Below, piece by piece: positions 18,194 through 25,159 of a DNA stretch of 55,092 bases. The stretch's first letter is position 1; each line of letters starts with the position of its first letter. Source of the stretch: Prevotella sp. (GTDB taxonomy: Bacteria > Bacteroidota > Bacteroidia > Bacteroidales > Bacteroidaceae); contig JAGBJJ010000037.1 in the NCBI GenBank assembly GCA_017934525.1, forward strand, positions 1-55,092. The letters are read 5' to 3'. The translations under genes and the position numbers were made by a program. Below the pieces are notes generated by a model that saw nothing but the letters and a program-made list of their open reading frames with translations, was not told the DNA's origin and made no database searches.

Positions 18194-19006
18194 TTATTTT
18201 GCTTTCCTGATATAGAGGTTTTGTATTTCGGGCACTTCACCAAGGCCTTCAATACTGAGCCGGACGCTAAATCCCTCACGCTCCAAAGCTTCGCGCCACT
18301 CCACCGAGATGTCGTTGGTGGCATGGTCGCCGGCCACGAAGAGCAGCGGCACAAGCGTCACCACTTTTGCACGCTGCTGCGTCAGTCTGGCTGTGACGGT
18401 CTGAAGCGTGGGATACCCCTCGATGGTAGCCACGTGGTAGTTGTCGTGACCTGCGGCAGCCAGCATATAGTCGAGCTGTGAATAGAGCGCCGTGGCAGGT
18501 CCTTCGGTGCCATGGCCCACGAATACCACGTGCTCGCGCTTCTTCCGCTCAGCCTTGTGGCGGGCCACCAGCAGCTGGCATACCTGCTGCGCGTCGTCTA
18601 CGGTATAGAGCAGCGGGGTGCCCACCTGAATATCGTCGAAGAAGGGGCGCACCTGCTCCACCTCGTTGCGCAGACGCTGCATCTCTATGCCATCGATGAT
18701 GTAGGTGGGCTGCACCACCACACGCCGACAGCCCTTGGCCCGCAAGCCGAGCAGCGCGTCGGTGACCGACGGTTTCACGATGCCACGTTTCGCCAGCCGG
18801 CTGGCCACAATGCGCGACGTGTAGGCCTCGGCAAACTCATAGTCAGGAAAAGCCTGCCGGGCCTTCTCGTTGATGGCGTCGATGGTCTTTGCGCGCGTCT
18901 CGTCATAGGTAGTGCCAAAGTGAACCATCAACAATGCTTGGCGCTCCTGGGCATGGAGCGCCAAGCCCAGGAGCGCTGTCAAGAATACAAAGAATGTGCG
19001 TTTCAT
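18194..19006 (-). CDS. cbiK: exported CbiK-type chelatase, catalytic residues intact
   Basis: A 270-residue sirohydrochlorin cobaltochelatase of the CbiK family with a Sec signal peptide (residues 1-20, ending ALHAQ), so it is expected in the periplasm. The metal/catalytic residues match Salmonella CbiK: Glu108 (DGIEMQ), His165 (FVGHGTEG) and His228 (AGDHATND). I chose the ATG at 19006 (or 19009, ATGATG), just after the stop of the DUF4374 gene; the frame continues upstream without signal-peptide sense. It ends 3 nt before the CobN-like gene. Exported CbiK proteins are known (CbiKP of Desulfovibrio). It may insert cobalt, sense or carry a tetrapyrrole, or work with the CobN-like protein. Confidence 0.88.
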   Translation of the reverse strand: MKRTFFVFLTALLGLALHAQERQALLMVHFGTTYDETRAKTIDAINEKARQAFPDYEFAEAYTSRIVASRLAKRGIVKPSVTDALLGLRAKGCRRVVVQPTYIIDGIEMQRLRNEVEQVRPFFDDIQVGTPLLYTVDDAQQVCQLLVARHKAERKKREHVVFVGHGTEGPATALYSQLDYMLAAAGHDNYHVATIEGYPTLQTVTARLTQQRAKVVTLVPLLFVAGDHATNDISVEWREALEREGFSVRLSIEGLGEVPEIQNLYIRKAK

Positions 19007-19019
19007 CATTTTCCCAACC

Positions 19020-20345
19020 TTACTTGACCACAGTGTAGGAATCCTCCTCCACAACGCGAATCTGCTCGAAGTAGTAGCCCTCGGCCAGCTTGACGCCTTC
19101 AGCGACATGGCCCGTGGCCACGTCGTAGATGTAGACACAAGGCTGAGCGGTGGCAGTGTTCACACCGAAGTAGACCTTGTTCTCTTTCTTCACAAAGGCC
19201 GAGCGCTGCGAGAAGCGACCGCTGCTGTAGTCGATGTCGCGGCCAGCAAACTGCATGCGCGTGCGGGTTTTGGTGTTCAGGTCGACTACGCTGTAGTAGT
19301 GGCTGTAGCTGTCGATAGCGTTGGCTATCTTGGTGCCGCCCTTGCCGTCATCTTCGGTCACATTGTCATTGCGCGAGTAGGTGAACACCTTGCCATTGCC
19401 AAGATACTGCACGGTGAGCAACTTGCCATCAGCATTGGCAAAGCCATTATAGCCCTTTTCGAAATCAGTCTCGCCCTTCTTGATGCGCAGCAGCTTACCC
19501 ATTTCCTTCTTGTCCACGTTGTCAAAGGCAGCCAGATAGAGATTGCCCTGCTCGTCGAAGAATGTCGTCTGCTGCAGCAGTTCGCCGTAGGCCGAACCGG
19601 TCATCTCGTTGGCCTCAGTGTTCACGAATTCCTTCTCCATCTTCATGGTCGAGCCATTAAACACAGCCACGTGGAAATAGTCCTCATTAGAAGCGTTCTT
19701 GCCCTTGCCCTTCTTGCTGTAGTAGAAATAGAACACACGGTCGTCGCTCTCACGATAGGCCACGATACCGGTAGTGGTGAGATTCTCCCAACCCTCAGCC
19801 ACAGCAATGTCGGTGGTGCCCTCGCTGAGGATGCGCATGTCGTTGGTATCCAACTTAGTCCACACTACGTGCTTCTTGTCGCCATCGGCAGCCATGAGCA
19901 GCAATGTGTTGTCGTTCATCCAGGCATGAGCATAATTGCGGGCGCCAAACTTGTTCTGTCCGAACACCTGCTCCTGCACCACCTGCACACGGTCGTTCTT
20001 GAACTCGAACTTGGTGAAGCGGTCGGCCGAGAAGGGCACCTGATAGTAGTACTTACCCTTGAGGATGGTCTCCATAGAGTAGGTAGCGTTGATCTCGCTG
20101 CCCTCAGCCATGAAGTTCACCTCGGGGCCGGCGGTAAGCGAATCTACACTGTGCATGATGGTGGTCACTTTGCGGGCCATGCCGCCCTGCTGGCCGACGG
20201 TGACGGTGAGGTCGAAGTGGTAGGGTGTGACAACCTCGGTCTGCGGTTCGTTCTTGTCGTCATCGTCGTCGGAGCACGATGTCAACGTGGCGCTGCCAAG
20301 CATGAGGGCAGCCATCAAAGTGAAATAGAAACTTAATTTTTTCAT
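19020..20345 (-). CDS. DUF4374 surface lipoprotein (XusB-like)
   Basis: A 441-residue lipoprotein. The lipobox LTSC puts the lipidated Cys at 24, followed by SDDDDD, the acidic lipoprotein export signal of Bacteroides, so it is predicted on the cell surface. The rest repeats short beta blades (for example LLLMAADGDKKHVVWTKLD and KVYFGVNTATAQPCVYIYD), consistent with a beta-propeller of DUF4374. In Bacteroides thetaiotaomicron a lipoprotein of this type (XusB) partners the XusA receptor in siderophore use. Here it sits 65 nt downstream of a TonB receptor within the B12-riboswitch operon, so a corrinoid or other tetrapyrrole ligand is likely. Start taken at MKKLSF; a longer frame to 20399 has no signal-like start. 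Confidence 0.85.
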   Translation of the reverse strand: MKKLSFYFTLMAALMLGSATLTSCSDDDDDKNEPQTEVVTPYHFDLTVTVGQQGGMARKVTTIMHSVDSLTAGPEVNFMAEGSEINATYSMETILKGKYYYQVPFSADRFTKFEFKNDRVQVVQEQVFGQNKFGARNYAHAWMNDNTLLLMAADGDKKHVVWTKLDTNDMRILSEGTTDIAVAEGWENLTTTGIVAYRESDDRVFYFYYSKKGKGKNASNEDYFHVAVFNGSTMKMEKEFVNTEANEMTGSAYGELLQQTTFFDEQGNLYLAAFDNVDKKEMGKLLRIKKGETDFEKGYNGFANADGKLLTVQYLGNGKVFTYSRNDNVTEDDGKGGTKIANAIDSYSHYYSVVDLNTKTRTRMQFAGRDIDYSSGRFSQRSAFVKKENKVYFGVNTATAQPCVYIYDVATGHVAEGVKLAEGYYFEQIRVVEEDSYTVVK

Positions 20346-20410
20346 AACTGTTTTTTTAAAATGTTTATTTTTTATTGTTTGTTTATTCTCATCAACCATG
20401 AACTGTGAAA

Positions 20411-22582
20411 CTATGAACCATGAATTAAGAAGCGGAACTTAGCGAAGATGGCTCGTCCGGGCTTCTGCAGCTTGTAGTTGTCGTAGAGCGTGGCATCAAG
20501 CAGGTTCTGGCACTGCAGAGAGAGACTGTAGCGCTCGCGGTGCCACGAGTAGGTGACGTCAGCCCCCACGATGTGCTTCGTCGGAATGCGTGCCTTGGTG
20601 TCGGCCCGCCCGTAGTTGGCCCACGAGAGATAGAACCAGTGCACCCACTGATAGTCGGCCCCGAGACGCAGACGGTCGCCCTTCTGCAGCAGGTCGGCCA
20701 GCGAATAGTGCACCTCGCCCGAGGCAAAGATCCACGGCCGGTTGGGCACGTGGTTATTGAACGTCACTGATGGCTTGCCGTCGCTCTTGTAGCGCTGGCG
20801 GTCGCGGGCGTCCTGCCAGCTCAGGTTGGCCACCACCTGCAGGCGCTGCCTCCAGTCGTAGCGCAACTCGCCCTCCAGCCCCTTGATGTGCACTGACGGC
20901 ACGTTGACATACTGCATGGTGCCTTCCTTCTCCGATATCTGCGTCTGGATATAATCCTCGCTGTATCGCAGGAAGCCGTTCACCTCATAGCTCAGCGTAT
21001 GATCGTGATGACGCAGGGTGCCAAAGAGGCCTACATTCACGTTGTTGCTGCTTTCCGGCCGCAGAGCCATGTTGGCATAAATGGTAGTGCCGTTACCCAG
21101 CAGCTCGCGAGCCAGCGGCAGACGGATACTGTGCTCATAGCTGGCCTTCACGGCCAGGGGCTCCCGCCACTGGAAGCGCGTTCCCACGCCGTAGCCCAGG
21201 TGGCTCTTGGTGCTACTGCCCATCACGTCGCGCGAGCCGGTGACCGAGGCTATGTCGGTCTGCTCCACACTGAGGTGGTTCATGTAGTTTTTCAGGAATA
21301 CGGTGTTGTTCATGCGACCGTCGAGCAGCATCTGATTGTAGCTCAGGCCGAAGATATGCTTGGCCAGCACGTCGTTCGACGGCTCAAACGTCTTGTCCAC
21401 CTCGTCCCAGCGATCGTTACCCGTGCGGTTCAGGGCGTAGTTCAGATTCAGCGAATGTTGTGAACGGGCGTCGTCGGGAGTGTCGAAGACGTAGTTGAAG
21501 TCGGTGCGCACCAGCGTCAGCGGACGGCGATAGTGGCGCAGTGTGCGCTCGCGGCCCGTCAGCTCATTGCGTCCGCTGTAGGTGTAGTTGCCGTTCCAGT
21601 CGTACTGCCGGAAAGCCGTATCGGTGGTCACGGTGTGATCCCATGTGTGGCTTAACTGCGCGTTCAGACTGAGTCCTCGCAGCAGCAGGTGTTCTTTGCG
21701 GTAGTTGGCCCCCACACTGACGGCATGCCCGTTACGCTCGGCCATACCCACGGGCGGAATCTGTATCTGCTTGGTCTGCAGTTCCTTGTCGGTCTTGCTC
21801 ACCGAGGCATGCACAAACAGCTCGTCGGCCCACCATTTGCCCGTAACGCCCACCTCTATTTGCCCCATCACCGACAGGTAGGCGTCGTGAAAACGCCTGC
21901 GTTCCGAAGGCAGGAACTTACGCTCAGCCTCGTTCCACACCTCCACCTCCTTCATCATATAGTCGTTCTTCGAGTAGTTCAGTCCGAAGGTGGGTCTGAA
22001 GGTGAGCCCGTTTTTCATCACATACTGTGCATTGAGGTCGGCGCGATGGGTGTGGAAAGAACCCGCGCCGTAGCTCACGTCGAGATAGTTCTGACGGCGG
22101 CGGTTGGTCACTATATTGATGGCCCCGCCCAGGGCGTCACTGCTGAGCCACGTGGGCACCACACCTTTATAAATCTCTACATGGTCAATGAGACTGACGG
22201 GCAGGTTTGCGAGCGTGACATTAGAGCCGCGCGTATCGAGGGGCACGCCATCAATAAAGTAGCGTATGGCATTGCCCGACATACCGTTGATTGACAGGTC
22301 GAAGTCGGAGCCCAAACCGCCCTCCTCGCGCACCTTCACACCAGCCGTGCGGTCTATGAGGTCGTTCAGGTTGCTCATCGAGGCGACCAGCGAACGCACG
22401 TCGATGGCGTTCACGGCCAAGGCTCCTTCGCGCAGGCGCTGCGTCTTCGACTTGCCTACGACGGTGACATCACCCAGCCGTACCGAGTCGCGCATCTGGC
22501 TGCGACGAGGTTTCTGCGCCGCGGCAGTAAGAGCCATGAGCAGTATAAAATACAGAATAAGGTGTCGGCGGCTGTTGGTCAT
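20411..22582 (-). CDS. TonB-dependent outer-membrane receptor
   Basis: A 723-residue TonB-dependent receptor. The ATG at 22582 overlaps the upstream CbiK-like stop (ATGA) and gives a clean signal peptide (MTNSRRHLILYFILLMALTA). The plug follows with VRLGDVTVVGKSK (TonB-box region), FDLSINGMSGNAIRYFIDGV and SSDALGGAINIVT; the barrel ends KPGRAIFAKFRFLIHGS, slightly past the usual terminal Phe. There is no carboxypeptidase-like N-terminal domain, so it is not SusC-type. Its partner is probably the DUF4374 lipoprotein downstream. The riboswitch implies a corrinoid or related tetrapyrrole; the sequence does not show the ligand. Confidence 0.92.
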   Translation of the reverse strand: MTNSRRHLILYFILLMALTAAAQKPRRSQMRDSVRLGDVTVVGKSKTQRLREGALAVNAIDVRSLVASMSNLNDLIDRTAGVKVREEGGLGSDFDLSINGMSGNAIRYFIDGVPLDTRGSNVTLANLPVSLIDHVEIYKGVVPTWLSSDALGGAINIVTNRRRQNYLDVSYGAGSFHTHRADLNAQYVMKNGLTFRPTFGLNYSKNDYMMKEVEVWNEAERKFLPSERRRFHDAYLSVMGQIEVGVTGKWWADELFVHASVSKTDKELQTKQIQIPPVGMAERNGHAVSVGANYRKEHLLLRGLSLNAQLSHTWDHTVTTDTAFRQYDWNGNYTYSGRNELTGRERTLRHYRRPLTLVRTDFNYVFDTPDDARSQHSLNLNYALNRTGNDRWDEVDKTFEPSNDVLAKHIFGLSYNQMLLDGRMNNTVFLKNYMNHLSVEQTDIASVTGSRDVMGSSTKSHLGYGVGTRFQWREPLAVKASYEHSIRLPLARELLGNGTTIYANMALRPESSNNVNVGLFGTLRHHDHTLSYEVNGFLRYSEDYIQTQISEKEGTMQYVNVPSVHIKGLEGELRYDWRQRLQVVANLSWQDARDRQRYKSDGKPSVTFNNHVPNRPWIFASGEVHYSLADLLQKGDRLRLGADYQWVHWFYLSWANYGRADTKARIPTKHIVGADVTYSWHRERYSLSLQCQNLLDATLYDNYKLQKPGRAIFAKFRFLIHGS

Positions 22583-23439
22583 GGCTGTTGGTCGGCTTCT
22601 TTTATTTTGTCGATGATAATCTGCTGAATAGCGGGCACGTCGAGCACGCCGCTCGTCAAAGCACGCACACTGTAGCCCTCGGCCTCGAGCGTCTCTCGCC
22701 ACGCCTTACCCACAGTACGCTTGGCATGTCCGCCCCCCACCATCATCAGCGGCATCAGCACCACGCGCTTGCTGCCGCTCTGCAGCAGCAGCTGCCTGAC
22801 ATCCTGCATCGAGGGATAACCCTCGGCCGTGCCTACATGGCAGTTGGCATAGCCCTCATGCTGCAGCACGTAGTCAGCCAGACAGAGCACGGCATCGTCG
22901 GCCCCGTTCTTGCCACGGGTCACAAAGACGCACTGCTCGCCGTCATCCACCTGTGCTGCCTGCACCAGTAGCGGCATTACCTTTCGGCAGTCGTCGGGCG
23001 TATAGAGTAGCGGTGTGGTGGTCTTCACCTCAAAGAAGCGGTAGCGCATGGTGTCAATCTGCTGCTCCATGATGCGGGTGGTCTTGCCCTGCAGCAGCTC
23101 GCCACTCACCACGATGACGCTGTTGTAGCCGTCGGCCTCGAGCTGCTGCAGGGCGGTGGTCACCAGAGGATGCACACGCCCTGTCTGCCGGCGCATGGCT
23201 GCCGCCGTGGCACGCGACGTAAACGCCTCGCGCACTTCTACACCGGGAAAGGCCCGGCGTACGCGGTCTGTCAGGGCATCGGAACTCACGGCACGTGCAC
23301 TGTCGTCCAGCGTGCCATAGTAGGTCATCAGGATGGCCTTCCTCAGTTCGGGCACTTGCCCATCGGCAGGAGAGGCTGATCCACACATTGACATTGCCGC
23401 CAAGAGGACAGCAGTCAGCCAAAGCTTCATTTTGTTCAT
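22579..23439 (-). CDS. exported CbiK paralogue lacking catalytic residues
   Basis: A 286-residue CbiK-family protein with a signal peptide (about 1-22), first gene after the cobalamin riboswitch (64 nt leader). The fold markers match its neighbour: AILMTYYGT, EAFTSRATA, TTPLLYTPDDC, CHVGTAEGYPS. The catalytic set does not. The His of FxGHG is Arg175 (VFVTRGKNG), and the Glu of DGIEMQ aligns with Thr120 (QGKTTRI); only His238 (GGGHAKRTV) remains. It is thus unlikely to chelate by the known mechanism and may be a tetrapyrrole-binding or scaffold protein. A lipobox at Cys19 (MSMC) is not canonical. Translationally coupled to the TonB receptor. Confidence 0.85.
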   Translation of the reverse strand: MNKMKLWLTAVLLAAMSMCGSASPADGQVPELRKAILMTYYGTLDDSARAVSSDALTDRVRRAFPGVEVREAFTSRATAAAMRRQTGRVHPLVTTALQQLEADGYNSVIVVSGELLQGKTTRIMEQQIDTMRYRFFEVKTTTPLLYTPDDCRKVMPLLVQAAQVDDGEQCVFVTRGKNGADDAVLCLADYVLQHEGYANCHVGTAEGYPSMQDVRQLLLQSGSKRVVLMPLMMVGGGHAKRTVGKAWRETLEAEGYSVRALTSGVLDVPAIQQIIIDKIKEADQQP

Positions 23440-23501
23440 GCTTCCTATGTCTGTCGCAGTTCTTTTCCCGGAGCTGACGACCGTTAATTATTGTGTGCGA
23501 C

Positions 23502-23673
23502 ATGGCAGGTTTCCTGGCTTCCGCCTGAAAGTCCGCCTTCCCGATTTTTCTATCAGTGGCTGGTTTGGACTTTCCAAAAGACGGTTACAGTAGCGGGCAC
23601 TGCTCAGGTGTTTCACCTGATTCCCTTTTAAGCAAGGAGGCGTGGCAGCCTCGGTGCTTCACCAAATCGGGTG
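23502..23673 (-). promoter_or_regulatory. cobalamin riboswitch 1
   Basis: Read on the minus strand this leader has the whole cobalamin aptamer order: GGTGAA early, AAAAGGGAATCAGGTG, the CAGTGCCCGCTACTGTAA junction, GCCACTG, GGGAAGGCG and the B12 box AGCCAGGAAACCTGCC at 23504-23519. It lies 64 nt upstream of the first CbiK-like gene and so governs the long operon ending at 927. High adenosylcobalamin or cobalamin should switch the operon off. Confidence 0.95.
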
Positions 23674-23705
23674 CAAAGGTACTACTTTTTTTCCTTAATT
23701 GCAAA
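23674..23705 (-). promoter_or_regulatory. Bacteroidetes promoter of the long cobalamin operon
   Basis: On the minus strand TTTG (23705-23702), 20 bp, then TACCTTTG (23681-23674) match the Bacteroidetes primary-sigma consensus exactly. Transcription would start a few bases into the riboswitch. The -33 element is only 16 nt after the stop of the PepSY gene, so readthrough from that operon can also enter this one. Confidence 0.8.
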
Positions 23706-23720
23706 TTATCCGCAAAAAAA

Positions 23721-25127
23721 TCAGCGCAACCGCCGACGCAAATACCTGACTGACAGCACCAGCCCCGTCAGCGAGACGGCCGTGCCGCCAAGCAACAATA
23801 GCCACATCACCACTGAGCGCAGCACAGGTCGGTCAGCAAAGAAAGCGGTGTTGAGGGCATGCATTCCTGTATACATCCACTTGCCAGCCCGCCGGTTGTT
23901 GTTGTAATATCGGCAGGCGCCATTCTTCGGATTAATATAATAGGTGTCGCCGTCGGCATTGTCTGTCGTCACCTTATACACGGGCAGGGGCAGCTGTTGC
24001 TTCTGGCTGACATAATAATCGTCGTAGGCACGAAGCAGCGCGGCCGAGACACTCACATCCTTCCCGTAAGCCTGCTGCACCATGTCCGTGCAGCGGGAAG
24101 CATTGAGCACGCTGCGATGTGGGGCTGTCTGTGTGGCGTCCACCAGATAGTCATCATCTGCCGTCGTCACGTGGTAATAGGGCACGCCGCCCATCTCCAC
24201 CATGTCCAGCCGCTTCACGTCGGCCGAAGCCAGCACGCTGCCTGCCGGGAGCGTGAACTTCTGCTTGCCGACCTCTTGGGCATAGACATCCTTGGCACTG
24301 TGTTCGCCACGCACGGGCCAGATGAGCTGCGGCGCATCGGCCAGCGACATGAAGCCGCTGAAGATCCATGTTAGCACAAAGAGGCCGAAGGCAAGCCCCA
24401 GCAGGTGGTGCCAGCGCAAGATGGGTTTTGCGTAGGGCGACAGTCGCCTGCGACGGCGGGCAACAACAGCGGAGCGAACGCCTACGACGAGCCCCGACAG
24501 AACCATCACGATGCCTGCGCCCGACAGCCACAACACCACGCTGGTCCAGGGCTGGCGGCCCGTGGCCCGCAGCTTGGTGATATATATCCAGTGGGGAATA
24601 GCCCCCACCCACGCCCAGAAGCGGCTGCGACTGTCAGTAAGCTGCAGGGCACGTCCTGTGCGCGACGACACGTAGAGTTCACCGTCCTTCCCGTCGTTGA
24701 GGGCGTAGTGATAGACGGGGAATTCGCGGAATGGCATGGTCCCGATGAGCCACACGTCAATCTCGCTGAGTGTGTCAATCAGGGTGGGTGCAGACGCCGT
24801 CCAACGCTCAGCCACCTGCATCAGAGCCTCGTCGGTAAGACGTGTGACCGGCATCCCAGAGGCGAGGTCACACATATTATCGTCTTTGTCGAAGCCTACC
24901 GTGCGGCCAGCCACTTGCTCTATCGAAACAGTCGACGATGAGCGTAGAGCAGCAGCATACTCCCCTGCAACGATGCTCTCTGCATGCTTCAGCCGATCAG
25001 CTGCCGGAAGGCTTGGATAGCCATGGTACATCATCACCATGCCCGAGAGGAACCACATGAGGAAAAGGATACTGAGCATGGTGCCCAGTATCCTGTGAAT
25101 GGTCAAAAAAATTTGTGTGTGACTCAT
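23721..25127 (-). CDS. PepSY-associated inner-membrane protein (XusC-like)
   Basis: A 468-residue membrane protein with four main hydrophobic segments (about residues 8-30, 195-220, 242-262 and 430-455) and two large periplasmic PepSY-type regions. Histidines near the membrane (TIHRILG, IPHWIYI, RWHHLLGL, GMHALNT) are placed as in the PepSY_TM reductase family, whose members bind haem and reduce siderophore iron (FoxB, XusC). It follows a TonB receptor by 32 nt in an operon headed by riboswitch 2. The natural inference is reduction, in the periplasm, of an imported metal complex; whether cobalt(III) corrinoid or iron cannot be read here. Confidence 0.85.
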   Translation of the reverse strand: MSHTQIFLTIHRILGTMLSILFLMWFLSGMVMMYHGYPSLPAADRLKHAESIVAGEYAAALRSSSTVSIEQVAGRTVGFDKDDNMCDLASGMPVTRLTDEALMQVAERWTASAPTLIDTLSEIDVWLIGTMPFREFPVYHYALNDGKDGELYVSSRTGRALQLTDSRSRFWAWVGAIPHWIYITKLRATGRQPWTSVVLWLSGAGIVMVLSGLVVGVRSAVVARRRRRLSPYAKPILRWHHLLGLAFGLFVLTWIFSGFMSLADAPQLIWPVRGEHSAKDVYAQEVGKQKFTLPAGSVLASADVKRLDMVEMGGVPYYHVTTADDDYLVDATQTAPHRSVLNASRCTDMVQQAYGKDVSVSAALLRAYDDYYVSQKQQLPLPVYKVTTDNADGDTYYINPKNGACRYYNNNRRAGKWMYTGMHALNTAFFADRPVLRSVVMWLLLLGGTAVSLTGLVLSVRYLRRRLR

Positions 25128-25159
25128 TGAAAAGCCTATTGAAGATTGAAGCAGAAGAC

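Noticed and set aside
18996-20336. Long plus-strand open frame of 446 residues opposite the DUF4374 gene
   Set aside because: It is antisense to a clear lipoprotein gene, has low-complexity Val/His/Leu-rich sense and no family features; long antisense frames are common in this GC-rich DNA. The same holds for those at 37218-38891 (opposite alaS) and 41035-42546 (opposite the GLUG gene).
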